Below are positions 6,295 through 13,707 of a stretch of DNA of 17,913 nt, piece after piece. The stretch covers positions 1 to 17,913 of the forward strand of contig DAOWKS010000047.1 of assembly GCA_030643665.1 (NCBI GenBank). Reading direction: 5' to 3'. How positions within the stretch are numbered: position 1 is the first letter of the stretch; the number at the start of each line of letters is the position of its first letter. Source of the stretch: a bacterium (GTDB lineage Bacteria > Patescibacteriota > Minisyncoccia > Minisyncoccales > JAGMAB01). The notes under the pieces were generated by a model. That model was given only the letters and a program-made list of their open reading frames with translations, did no database searches and was not told the DNA's origin. The translations under genes and the position numbers were made by a program.

Positions 6295-8031
6295 TTAATA
6301 GATGTAATATACGAAAATTGAATAGCCGATTTTGGTTATTGGACTGTAATTATTCAACCATTTATAACAATCGCAAGATTCATTAAATCCAGGCGCTGGT
6401 GTTCCTCTGCCACCCTGCAAAAAAGTTGCTGAAACCGCCAGATAACTTGGTTTTGGAAGTTCTTCTGGGTTGCGGCTGCACCACCAGGGAACGCTTTTTT
6501 CTTTTAAAATATATTCCGGACTGCTTCCGCCGAAATAATCAATGTAAATTTTATCTATGCCTTTTTTATCTATCCATCTTTTGAGCCGTTTTAAGTCTTG
6601 GCCCCAGTCAAGATTTGAATCAACAGTATAAATATAGGTTTTGTCCGGTCCTCCGATTAATTCGTTAGAATAAGCAAGAAAATGAGGGAAAACACATAGA
6701 CAAGAAATTATATACCAACCCAATAAAATTAAAACAAAGGAGGTTGCCATTTTTTTGAGGGGCAATTTTTTTATTCCTTCAATCCATTTTGTAATTCCTA
6801 TTGAAACCAAAACAAAAGCAAATGGGAAAGCCGGCAAAAGATGCCGTACTCCGATATTAAGATTGCCGGTTATGCTTACGAACCAATAAAGCGCGATAAA
6901 ACATAACATTGAAAACTCGGGAAAATGAGATTTTAGCCATTCTTTTGTTTTCTGACGTTGAACACGAATTAACCGAACAGCGTATAATAGAGAAATTATG
7001 GTTAAAATATGAAAAGCCAAAGGAACTTTTATTGAATAAACAATTGGAAAATAATTTCTCCAGCCAAGATTAGAAACCTCTCCCAAGAAATAACTTGTGT
7101 TGCCGCCGGCCACTCTATGGAAAACCATAAATAAACCGGTGAGATAAAGAGCATACGGTCTTAGAATTGGCTTGTCAGATGCCCATAAAACAGGTTTTTT
7201 TATTAAATCAGGCGTGTCGGTAAGATAAACCATAGTATCTTTTACCTGTCTTTCTGCCGGATAGTTCCAGGTATGATATTGGTAAACAGGCCATATTAAA
7301 AGAAAACCAATAATAAAGACAAGAATTACGGTTTTTGCGGTTTGTTTGAATTTTCCTGTTCTTACTAACCACCAAACAATTCCCAAAAAAACAAAAAATG
7401 GGAGTAAAAGGATTACCGAGAATTTACAAAGTTCAGCCAAACCAAAAGCAATTCCGGCAAAAATGATATTTTTTTTGGAGGAATTTTTTAGCGCTTTAAT
7501 AAAATAATAAGCGGCAATAAATATCCCGGCTGCCGCGCCCACATCAGTGGTAATTAGACGGCCGTGAGCCAAAAAAGTCGGGCAAAAACAGAACAAGGAC
7601 AAAGCCAATAATCCTGCTTTGTTTCCGAGAAGTTCTTTTGTCCAGCGAAAAACATAGAATCCGAGCAGAATTAAAATAAAAAGCATTGGAATGCGTCCCC
7701 AAAAAATCATTTGGTCTGCCGGGTTTCCGCTATTATAAAGAAAGTGTCTGCCAAAACCCCATTGGCCATTGACATCTTCCTGCCATTCTTTGATTTCAAA
7801 AGGAAAATTAATGTTTTTAATAAAAAGAAGCGGCAGAGCTGATAAATCTTTGATTAAAGGAGGATGTTCCGGGTTTAACCGCATATCTTGCTGGGTTAAA
7901 TAAGAATAGCCGGCCGGTAAATGAGCGACTTCATCCATTGTCAAAGAATCGTCTTTTATGCTAAAAACACCCATAGCAAACATAAAAATCAAAAGACAGG
8001 CGGCAATAATACTTGTGGTTTTATTAGACAT
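6295..8031 (-). CDS. GT-C family membrane glycosyltransferase (PMT/ArnT-like)
   Basis: A 578-residue polytopic membrane protein with about ten or more hydrophobic segments. After the first segment (8-24) comes the loop SLTMDEVAHLPAGYSY, whose Asp33-Glu34 matches the catalytic acidic position of GT-C enzymes (PMT, ArnT, GT39/GT83). An EHPPL motif follows at 55-59, typical of these enzymes. The last ~130 residues are largely soluble and include the conserved DSNLDWGQDL block near 471-480. Such enzymes move a sugar from a polyprenyl-phosphate donor to protein, lipid or glycan on the outer face of the membrane; the substrate is unknown here. The start is the ATG at 8029-8031, six bases behind a TAAAAT box. 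It is the only large minus-strand gene between the envelope and chaperone clusters. Confidence 0.85.
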   Translation of the reverse strand: MSNKTTSIIAACLLIFMFAMGVFSIKDDSLTMDEVAHLPAGYSYLTQQDMRLNPEHPPLIKDLSALPLLFIKNINFPFEIKEWQEDVNGQWGFGRHFLYNSGNPADQMIFWGRIPMLFILILLGFYVFRWTKELLGNKAGLLALSLFCFCPTFLAHGRLITTDVGAAAGIFIAAYYFIKALKNSSKKNIIFAGIAFGLAELCKFSVILLLPFFVFLGIVWWLVRTGKFKQTAKTVILVFIIGFLLIWPVYQYHTWNYPAERQVKDTMVYLTDTPDLIKKPVLWASDKPILRPYALYLTGLFMVFHRVAGGNTSYFLGEVSNLGWRNYFPIVYSIKVPLAFHILTIISLLYAVRLIRVQRQKTKEWLKSHFPEFSMLCFIALYWFVSITGNLNIGVRHLLPAFPFAFVLVSIGITKWIEGIKKLPLKKMATSFVLILLGWYIISCLCVFPHFLAYSNELIGGPDKTYIYTVDSNLDWGQDLKRLKRWIDKKGIDKIYIDYFGGSSPEYILKEKSVPWWCSRNPEELPKPSYLAVSATFLQGGRGTPAPGFNESCDCYKWLNNYSPITKIGYSIFVYYIY

Positions 8032-8037
8032 TATCCT

Positions 8038-8043
8038 ATTTTA
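8038..8043 (-). promoter_or_regulatory. Likely -10 box of the glycosyltransferase gene
   Basis: Minus-strand TAAAAT (complement of ATTTTA at 8038-8043) is separated by six bases from the ATG at 8031. The geometry equals that of the grpE promoter on the other strand and predicts a leaderless mRNA. No convincing -35 was found. Confidence 0.45.
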
Positions 8044-8084
8044 GCACACTAATTAGATATTAAAAATTATCAGCAATAGAGGTC

Positions 8085-8112
8085 TTGATTTTTGGTTTTA
8101 ATGAGGTATAAT
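8085..8112 (+). promoter_or_regulatory. Promoter of the grpE-dnaK-dnaJ operon
   Basis: TTGATT (8085-8090) and TATAAT (8107-8112) are separated by 16 bases, a good housekeeping-type promoter. The next ATG (8119) begins 6 bases after the -10 box, where transcription should start. This decides the grpE start: the earlier possible starts TTG (8092) and ATG (8101) lie within the promoter itself. No complete CIRCE operator is present. Confidence 0.65.
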
Positions 8113-8118
8113 TGGTTT

Positions 8119-8607
8119 ATGGAAGGGGATATTGAAGAAAAAAAGGCCTTAGAGAAATGCCAGAAAGAAAAAGAGGGATATTTGGCTGGCTGGCAGAGAG
8201 CCAGAGCTGATTTTTTGAATTACAAAAAGGAAGAAATGGAACGGATTAGCGGTCTAGTTGGTTATTCCCAAGCAGAAATGATTTTGAGGATTTTGCCGAT
8301 TTTAGATAATTTTGACAAAGCTGAAAAAGAAACATCTAAAGTCTTAAATGAGCATTCTTGTCCCGAGCTTAAAGATGCTGTTCAGGGATTTTTACAAATT
8401 AAAACTCAAATTCAGGATTTTTTGAAAAGTTTGGGCATAGAAGCAATAAAATCAAAAGGCGAAAAATTTGACCCGAATTTTCATGAAGCCGTAGAAACAA
8501 TTAAAACAAAAGACAAGGAATCTGGCAAAATAATTGAAGAAATTCAAAAAGGTTATAAATTACACAATAAGGTCATCAGACCAGCTAAGGTAAAGGTCAC
8601 AAAATAA
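8119..8607 (+). CDS. grpE: Nucleotide exchange factor GrpE
   Basis: GrpE releases ADP from DnaK and so resets the Hsp70 cycle. With the start chosen here the protein has 162 residues. It shows a charged coiled-coil N-terminal part (EEKKALEKCQKEKEGYLAGWQRARADFLNYKKEE), the helix-bundle segment ILRILPILDNFDKAE, and the C-terminal beta domain with GEKFDPNFHEAV and the end YKLHNKVIRPAKVKV. These are standard GrpE landmarks. The length is slightly below the usual 180-200 because the acidic N-terminal tail is short. The frame is open to a TTG at 8092, but the promoter covers that region, so ATG 8119 is preferred and translation is probably leaderless. It is first in an operon with the DUF3467 gene (13 bases away), dnaK and dnaJ. 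Confidence 0.92.
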   Translation: MEGDIEEKKALEKCQKEKEGYLAGWQRARADFLNYKKEEMERISGLVGYSQAEMILRILPILDNFDKAEKETSKVLNEHSCPELKDAVQGFLQIKTQIQDFLKSLGIEAIKSKGEKFDPNFHEAVETIKTKDKESGKIIEEIQKGYKLHNKVIRPAKVKVTK

Positions 8608-8620
8608 TATTTACAATTTT

Positions 8621-8914
8621 ATGGAACAGCAACAGCAACAGCAAAAACAACTTCAAATTAAAGCCAAAGATGATGATTTAAAAGGCGTTTATTCTAATTT
8701 AATGCAGATTGTTCATACTAAAGAAGAATTTATTCTGGATTTTTTTCTGGCTTCACCGCCTCAGGGAACCCTTTCTTCAAGAGTAATAATGAGTCCCGGC
8801 CATACAAAAAGAATGGTCAAGGCGCTTCAGGAAAATTTGGCGAAATATGAAGGAAAATTCGGCAAAATTGAGGAAGCCGAATCTAGCGGAGCAAAATTAG
8901 GATTTGGCGCGTAA
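8621..8914 (+). CDS. DUF3467 family small protein
   Basis: A 97-residue protein recognisable as DUF3467 by the core GVYSNLMQIVHTKEEFILDF followed by FLASPPQGTLSSRVIMSPGHTKRMVKALQENLAKYEGKFG. No biochemical role is established for this family to my knowledge. The N-terminus is a short glutamine tract (six Gln in a row after Met-Glu) encoded by CAA/CAG repeats and likely disordered. The gene is embedded between grpE (13 bases before) and dnaK (51 bases after), so it is probably coexpressed with the Hsp70 machine; whether it works with it is inference only. No membrane segment or signal is visible. Confidence 0.8.
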   Translation: MEQQQQQQKQLQIKAKDDDLKGVYSNLMQIVHTKEEFILDFFLASPPQGTLSSRVIMSPGHTKRMVKALQENLAKYEGKFGKIEEAESSGAKLGFGA

Positions 8915-8929
8915 AAAATTAGAAATTAA

Positions 8930-8956
8930 TTATTAATCATTAGTTTATTAATCATT
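8930..8956. repeat. 12-bp direct repeat ahead of dnaK
   Basis: TTATTAATCATT occurs at 8930-8941 and again at 8945-8956 in the spacer between the DUF3467 gene and dnaK. It is low-complexity AT sequence, so chance duplication is plausible; it could also be a recent slippage event or a paired binding site. Confidence 0.45.
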
Positions 8957-8965
8957 CTTTTTATT

Positions 8966-10846
8966 ATGGCAAAGATATTAGGTATTGACCTCGGCACCAC
9001 TTTTTCAGCAATGGCTGCGGTGGAAGCCGGGGAAGCAAAAATTATTGAAAATAAAGAAGGGGCGAGGACAACGCCTTCTATTGTGGCATTGACAAAAAAT
9101 CAGGAACGGTTAGTGGGAATTTTAGCCAGGCGACAGCAGATTACTAATCCTCAAAATACAATTTTTTCAACAAAAAGATTGATTGGAAGAAAGTTTTCTG
9201 ACAAAGAAGTTCAAAAAGACAAAAAACTTATGCCTTATGAAATTAAAGAGACAAGCGATGGGGGAGTAGAGATAAAAATGGGCGATAAATGGTATAAGCC
9301 ATTGGAAATTTCAGCAATGATTTTACAAAAATTAAAATCAGACGCGGAAGAGAAATTAGGAGAAAAAATTGAAGAAGCAATAATTACCTGTCCGGCTTAT
9401 TTTGACGATTCGCAGAGAAAAGCAACCAAGGTTGCCGGAGAGGTGGCCGGTTTTAAAGTGAGGCGGGTTATCAATGAACCAACTGCCGCTGCTTTGGCTT
9501 ATGGCTTGACTAAAAAAGGCGAGAGAAAGATTGTTGTTTATGATTTTGGCGGCGGCACTTTTGATATCTCAATTTTAGACGTGAGCGAAGACACGGTTGA
9601 AGTAAAAGGAACCGGCGGCGATACTCATTTGGGAGGCGACGATTTTGACCAAAAAATTATTGATTGGCTGGTGGATAAATTCAAAAAAGACCAGGGCATT
9701 GATTTATCAAAAGACCAGTTAGCGCTTCAGCGTCTAAAAGAAGCGGCTGAAAAAGCAAAAATTGAATTATCCACAACCTTGGAAACAGAAATTAATCTTC
9801 CTTTTATTACTTCAGACGCTGCCGGACCAAAACATCTTCTTTTTAAGTTGACCAGAGCTGAATTTGAGAATTTGGTAAAAGAATATATTGACAAATCCAT
9901 TGATTTAACCAAACAAACCCTGAAAGAAACCGGTTTGCAGCCAAAAGATATAAATGAAATTGTTTTAGTTGGCGGACAAACAAGAACGCCAAAAATTCAG
10001 CAGGAAATTAAAGAACTTTTTGGCAAGGAAGCGAACAAAGAGATTAATCCCGATGAAGTTGTTGCTACAGGCGCTGCAATCCAAGCGGGAATTTTACAAG
10101 GCGAGGTAAAAGATGTTTTACTTTTAGATGTAACTCCTTTGTCTTTAGGTATTGAAACGCTTGGAGGGGTGAGTACTGTTTTAATCACTAAAAATACTAC
10201 TGTTCCCACTTCTAAAACCCAGATTTTTTCTACCGCGGCTGACAATCAGCCATCAGTGGAAATTCATGTTTTACAAGGAGAAAGGCCAATGGCTGTTGAT
10301 AATAAAACTTTGGGACGTTTCATTTTAGATGGAGTTCCGCCGGCTCCGCGGGGACTTCCTCAAGTTGAAGTTAGTTTTGACATAGATGCTAACGGCATTT
10401 TAAATGTTTCAGCTAAAGATAAAGCAACCAATAAAACACAATCAATCAAAATTGAGGGTTCTTGCGGCGTTTCTAAAGAAGAAGTAGAGAAAATGAAAAA
10501 AGAAGCCGAACTGCACTCTGAAGAGGATAGAAAAAAACAGGAATCAATTGAAGTAAAAAACACCGCAGATAATTTGATTTACACTACTGAAAAAACTTTG
10601 AAAGAAGCAGGCGATAAGGTTTCCGCTGATTCAAAAAAGGAAGTCGTAGAAAAGATTGAAGCTTTGAAAAAAGTTAAGGACAGTGATAATATAGAAGAGA
10701 TTAAAAACAAAACATCGGAATTATCCCAGGCAATTCAGAAAATTGGCGCGGAGATGTATAAAACTGCTCAAGAGAAAAAACCAGATGAGAAAAAGGACGA
10801 AGAAGGGGAAAAGAAAGCAGAAGAAGGAGAATACAAGGAGAAATAA
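8966..10846 (+). CDS. dnaK: Chaperone DnaK (Hsp70)
   Basis: A 626-residue ATP-dependent chaperone that binds exposed hydrophobic peptide segments and works with DnaJ and GrpE. The ATPase domain opens with ILGIDLGTTFS (4-14; bacterial DnaK usually has GTTNS) and includes NEPTAAALAYG, VYDFGGGTFDIS and VLVGGQTRTP. The substrate-binding domain carries DVTPLSLGIETLGG and PPAPRGLPQVEVSFDIDANGILNVSAKDK (read across 10330-10430), followed by the helical lid. The C-terminal tail is a long charged stretch rich in Lys, Glu and Asp (EKKPDEKKDEEGEKK) and lacks a recognisable DnaK terminal EEV-like peptide. The ATG at 8966 is the only sensible start. The dnaJ gene begins 5 bases after the stop. Confidence 0.97.
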   Translation: MAKILGIDLGTTFSAMAAVEAGEAKIIENKEGARTTPSIVALTKNQERLVGILARRQQITNPQNTIFSTKRLIGRKFSDKEVQKDKKLMPYEIKETSDGGVEIKMGDKWYKPLEISAMILQKLKSDAEEKLGEKIEEAIITCPAYFDDSQRKATKVAGEVAGFKVRRVINEPTAAALAYGLTKKGERKIVVYDFGGGTFDISILDVSEDTVEVKGTGGDTHLGGDDFDQKIIDWLVDKFKKDQGIDLSKDQLALQRLKEAAEKAKIELSTTLETEINLPFITSDAAGPKHLLFKLTRAEFENLVKEYIDKSIDLTKQTLKETGLQPKDINEIVLVGGQTRTPKIQQEIKELFGKEANKEINPDEVVATGAAIQAGILQGEVKDVLLLDVTPLSLGIETLGGVSTVLITKNTTVPTSKTQIFSTAADNQPSVEIHVLQGERPMAVDNKTLGRFILDGVPPAPRGLPQVEVSFDIDANGILNVSAKDKATNKTQSIKIEGSCGVSKEEVEKMKKEAELHSEEDRKKQESIEVKNTADNLIYTTEKTLKEAGDKVSADSKKEVVEKIEALKKVKDSDNIEEIKNKTSELSQAIQKIGAEMYKTAQEKKPDEKKDEEGEKKAEEGEYKEK

Positions 10847-10851
10847 TTATT

Positions 10852-11946
10852 ATGGCTGATTATTACCAAGTTTTGGGCATTTCTCGGAATGCCTCGGAAC
10901 AAGACATAAAAAAGGCCTATCGAAAATTGGCCCATAAACATCATCCGGATAAAGGAGGAGATGAGAAGAAGTTTAAAGAGATAAATGAGGCCTATCAGAT
11001 TCTTTCCAATAAAGAAAAAAGAAGCCAATACGATAGATTTGGTCGGGTTTTTGAAGGCGTGCCCGGCGCCGGCGCCGGAACGGAACAGGGATTTGATTTC
11101 GGCTTTGGCAGGGGCGCTGGTGCTAGCCAAGGTTTTGATTTTGGTTTCGGCGATTTAGGAGACATAATGGAAGAGATTTTTGGTTTTGGCGTTTCTCAAG
11201 CCAAAAAAGACACAAAAAAAGGAAAGAATATCAGAATTGACATGGAAATTCCTTTGGAAAACGCTTTAAAAGGAGAAGAAAAAGAAATATCTTTATACAA
11301 AATGGTGAGTTGTTCAAGGTGTGGGGGCACTGGCGCGGAACCCGGCACTAAAGTCAAAGAATGTTTTTCCTGCCGCGGCACGGGTCAGGTTCAGCAAATT
11401 AAAAAGACATTTTTGGGAAGTTTTACCAGATTTATTATTTGTCCTGAATGCGGCGGGGAAGGATATAAACCGGAAAAGCCCTGTAATGTTTGTTATGGTG
11501 AAGGCAGAATAAAAAAACAGGAAAAGATTAAAATTTTTATTCCGGCCGGAGTAGATACTAATCAGATAATAAGAATAGAGGGGAGGGGAGAGGCAGGAAG
11601 AAGAGGCGGCAAGCCGGGTGATTTGTATTGCCGCGTTTTTATAAAGCCGCATCCAGTATTTAAAAGAAGCGGTGATGATTTATACGCAAAAGTTTTGATT
11701 TCTTTTTCTCAGGCAAGTTTAGGAGACGAGATTGAAATTCTAACCCTGGATAAGAAAAAACTTTTGCTAAAAGTGCCAACTGGCACTGAATCGGGAAAAA
11801 TTCTGCGTATTTCCAGTAAAGGAATTCCTCGTTTTTCCGGCTATGGAAAAGGTAATCTTTATGTTGAATTAGTTATAAAAACGCCAAAACATCTTTCTAA
11901 AAAACAAAAAGAATTATTGGAGGAACTAAAAAAAGAGGGGATATAA
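10852..11946 (+). CDS. dnaJ: Chaperone DnaJ (Hsp40)
   Basis: A 364-residue type I J-protein that delivers substrates to DnaK and stimulates its ATPase. Domains in order are a J domain (1-64) with the required His-Pro-Asp at 31-33, a Gly/Phe-rich linker (about 70-113), and a zinc-binding region with four CxxCxGxG repeats (CSRCGGTG 154-161, CFSCRGTG 171-178, CPECGGEG 197-204, CNVCYGEG 211-218). The C-terminal beta domains follow, with IPAGVDTNQIIRIEGRGEAG and PHPVFKRSGDDLYAK. All four zinc motifs are intact. The G/F linker contains the segment QGFDFGFG twice, 14 residues apart. The gene follows dnaK by 5 bases and closes the chaperone operon; the NUDIX gene starts 11 bases later, so readthrough is likely. 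Confidence 0.96.
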   Translation: MADYYQVLGISRNASEQDIKKAYRKLAHKHHPDKGGDEKKFKEINEAYQILSNKEKRSQYDRFGRVFEGVPGAGAGTEQGFDFGFGRGAGASQGFDFGFGDLGDIMEEIFGFGVSQAKKDTKKGKNIRIDMEIPLENALKGEEKEISLYKMVSCSRCGGTGAEPGTKVKECFSCRGTGQVQQIKKTFLGSFTRFIICPECGGEGYKPEKPCNVCYGEGRIKKQEKIKIFIPAGVDTNQIIRIEGRGEAGRRGGKPGDLYCRVFIKPHPVFKRSGDDLYAKVLISFSQASLGDEIEILTLDKKKLLLKVPTGTESGKILRISSKGIPRFSGYGKGNLYVELVIKTPKHLSKKQKELLEELKKEGI

Positions 11947-11957
11947 TTTACTTAATT

Positions 11958-12440
11958 ATGACACGGGTTTTTTCTCAAACATTTGGCGTAGTAGGAGCGA
12001 TAATAGAGAAAAATGGAAAAATTCTTTTAGTAAAAGAAATAAAAGAAACAGCTAAAAATGAGTGGAATCATCCGGCTGGTTGGATTGAGCTGGGGGAAAA
12101 TCCAATTGAGGCAGTCAAAAGAGAGATAAAAGAAGAAACCGGTTTTCAATTTACGCCAACTTATATTCTCGGCGTATATTCGTTATTTCAGAAAAAAATC
12201 AAAAAGAAATTTAATATTACACCGCACCCTATAAAGATTATTTTTATTGGTAATATCTCTGAGGAAAAAAAGGGAGAACTCTATGATGATGTTTCGGAAA
12301 CAAAATGGTTTTTACCGGAAGAAATAGATAAAATGGATAAAAACACTCTCAGAGATTTAGATATTAAGAAAATGGTAAAGGACTACTTTACAGGTAAAAA
12401 ATATCCTTTGGAACTTCTTTCTCATACAGTAAGCGAATAA
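11958..12440 (+). CDS. NUDIX hydrolase
   Basis: A 160-residue protein with an exact NUDIX box at residues 41-63 (G-x5-E-x7-REIKEETGF), the Mg2+-binding site of enzymes that cleave nucleoside diphosphates linked to another group. Before it lies the usual strand pattern VVGAIIEKNGKILLVKE and the sequence EWNHPAGWIELGE. The substrate cannot be read from sequence; MutT-type sanitation, nucleotide sugar or NADH cleavage are all possible, and NHPAGWIELGE resembles phosphatase NudJ-like proteins. It starts 11 bases after dnaJ and is followed by a deoxyribosyltransferase-like gene, an HAD phosphatase and a HIT-like gene, suggesting a nucleotide-housekeeping group. Confidence 0.85.
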   Translation: MTRVFSQTFGVVGAIIEKNGKILLVKEIKETAKNEWNHPAGWIELGENPIEAVKREIKEETGFQFTPTYILGVYSLFQKKIKKKFNITPHPIKIIFIGNISEEKKGELYDDVSETKWFLPEEIDKMDKNTLRDLDIKKMVKDYFTGKKYPLELLSHTVSE

Positions 12441-12462
12441 TATTACTAATTTGTCAAGCAAT

Positions 12463-12894
12463 ATGAAAATTACAATTTGTGCCAGCTTGAATTTCACTAA
12501 TGAAATTAAGGATATAGCGAATCAATTAACTGAACAAGGACACGAAGTAATTATACCTAAAACCTCTGAAATGATTTTAGATGGTCAGATATCTTTAGAA
12601 CAGATTAAAAAAGAAAAACAAAATGGCGAAATTGTAAACAGGGCGATAAAATCTAATGCTATTAAATATTATTTCGGAAAAATTAAAGAATCTGAGACAG
12701 TTTTAGTCCTGAATTTTGATAAAAAAGGCATTAAAAATTATATCGGCGGGAATGTTTTTCTTGAAATGGGATTTGCTTATGTTTTAGATAAAAAATTATT
12801 CTTGTTGAACGAAATTCCTGATATGCATTATAAAGATGAAATTAAAGCGATGCAGCCAATAATTATAAATGGAGATTTAGATAAAATTCATTAA
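12463..12894 (+). CDS. Nucleoside 2-deoxyribosyltransferase-like protein
   Basis: A 143-residue protein with a Rossmann-like pattern. MKITICASLNFTNEI at the start, with the helix-strand EQGHEVIIPK, resembles nucleoside 2-deoxyribosyltransferase-like proteins. ETVLVLNFDKKGIKNYIGGNVFLEMGFAYVLDKKLFLL (residues 78-115) carries the G-G/x-x-x-x-E-x-G-x-A pattern in which the Glu (Glu101 here) is the nucleophile in true deoxyribosyltransferases. The N-terminal CASLNF resembles the CGSM of related proteins. True enzymes exchange bases on deoxyribose, but many relatives have no proven activity. The frame is open to a TTG at 12451, but ATG 12463 is preferred because homologous proteins of this kind start at the first beta strand. 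It lies between the NUDIX gene and tRNA-Lys. Confidence 0.65.
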   Translation: MKITICASLNFTNEIKDIANQLTEQGHEVIIPKTSEMILDGQISLEQIKKEKQNGEIVNRAIKSNAIKYYFGKIKESETVLVLNFDKKGIKNYIGGNVFLEMGFAYVLDKKLFLLNEIPDMHYKDEIKAMQPIIINGDLDKIH

Positions 12895-12908
12895 GAAAAA
12901 AAAGGCTT

Positions 12909-12979
12909 GCCCCCATAGCTTATTGGTAAAGCATCTGCCTTTTAAGCAGTTGAGGAGGGTTCGATTCCTTCTGGGGGCA
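12909..12979 (+). tRNA. tRNA-Lys (anticodon TTT)
   Basis: A full cloverleaf can be drawn in 71 bases. The acceptor GCCCCCA pairs perfectly with TGGGGGC (12972-12978), with discriminator A at 12979. The D arm is GCTT/AAGC with a 7-base loop containing GG. The anticodon arm spans 12934-12950 with loop CTTTTAA and anticodon TTT at 12941-12943. The variable loop has 4 bases and the T arm is GAGGG/CCTTC around TTCGATT. The outermost anticodon pair is a T-T mismatch. The 3' CCA is not encoded, so a CCA-adding enzyme is needed. It stands in a run of plus-strand genes, 14 bases after the preceding stop, and is probably cotranscribed and processed out. Confidence 0.95.
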
Positions 12980-13014
12980 CAAATTTTATGAAGAAAATTT
13001 TTCATCATTATATT

Positions 13015-13707
13015 ATGGATAAATTAGTTTTATTTGATATAGACAGGACTTTGATTAAGTGTTTGAAAGGACATATTCCCGCATTTTCTGAAGCATTTAA
13101 AAGGGTCTATAATGTTGATACAACAATTAATATTATTAATAGTCACGGAATGACCGACCAAGAGATAATAATCAAGGTTCTTAAAAAGAATGGATTATCT
13201 GAGGATGAAATCAAATCAAAAATAGACAAATGTATGGAAGTGATGGTGGAATTTATGTCTTTTAATAAAACCATTGATAATGATGAAATTGCTGTTTTAG
13301 AAGGTGTCAGAGAATTATTAAAAGAATTAGATAAATATAACATATTGATGGGTTTAGTGACTGGTAATTTAGAACCAATTGCAAAAATAAAATTAAAAAA
13401 GGTTAACTTATATCATTATTTTAAAGTTGGTGGATTTGGAAGCGATGATATAAAAAGAGCCAATTTAGTAAAAATAGCAATTAAAAGAGCAAAAGAAAAA
13501 TTTAGTTTTAAGCAAAATAACAATGTTTTTCTTTTCGGTGATACTCCACTGGATATGAAAGCAGGGAAAGAAGCTGGTGTAAAAACAGTTGGTGTCACAA
13601 CAGGGATTTATTCAAAAGAACAATTAAAAAACACTGACGCTAATTTCATTTTAGAGAGTTTAAAAGATACAAATAAAATTTTAGAAATTATACAGGGAAA
13701 AATATGA
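13015..13707 (+). CDS. HAD superfamily hydrolase (phosphoglycolate phosphatase-like)
   Basis: A 230-residue haloacid-dehalogenase-type phosphatase. Motif I is FDIDRTLI with nucleophile Asp8 and acid/base Asp10. Motif II is GLVTGN with Thr116, motif III uses a Lys near 126-129 (KIKLKK), and motif IV is FGDTPLDMKAG with Asp176 and Asp180. A helical cap (about 15-95) is inserted after motif I, as in class C1 phosphatases such as phosphoglycolate phosphatase or PpaX. The substrate is unknown. The frame extends 9 codons upstream to an ATG at 12988, only 8 bases behind the tRNA. The ATG at 13015 is preferred since the first beta strand (KLVLFDID) follows directly. It overlaps the next gene by ATGA. 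Confidence 0.85.
   Translation: MDKLVLFDIDRTLIKCLKGHIPAFSEAFKRVYNVDTTINIINSHGMTDQEIIIKVLKKNGLSEDEIKSKIDKCMEVMVEFMSFNKTIDNDEIAVLEGVRELLKELDKYNILMGLVTGNLEPIAKIKLKKVNLYHYFKVGGFGSDDIKRANLVKIAIKRAKEKFSFKQNNNVFLFGDTPLDMKAGKEAGVKTVGVTTGIYSKEQLKNTDANFILESLKDTNKILEIIQGKI

Noticed and set aside
8041..8049. TTAGCACAC, close to one half of the CIRCE heat-shock operator, ahead of grpE
   Set aside because: The second half (GAGTGCTAA after 9 bases) is absent and it overlaps the opposite-strand -10 region, so HrcA control cannot be claimed.
8092..8118. Nine extra N-terminal codons for GrpE from a TTG start
   Set aside because: This stretch contains the promoter -10 box TATAAT and would not be transcribed from it.
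8621..8660. CAA/CAG triplet run (glutamine tract) as a possible slippage switch
   Set aside because: The repeats are triplets, so length change would not shift the frame, and the run is short and interrupted.
10768..11130. 120-codon minus-strand frame across the dnaK/dnaJ junction
   Set aside because: It is antisense to two conserved genes and its product is a low-complexity Ser/Phe-rich shadow.
11314..11652. 112-codon minus-strand frame inside dnaJ
   Set aside because: It is antisense to the conserved zinc-finger region; its length follows from dnaJ codon bias.
12988..13014. Longer HAD protein start 8 bases after the tRNA
   Set aside because: It adds residues before the first beta strand that the family does not need and crowds the tRNA 3' end; it is still possible.
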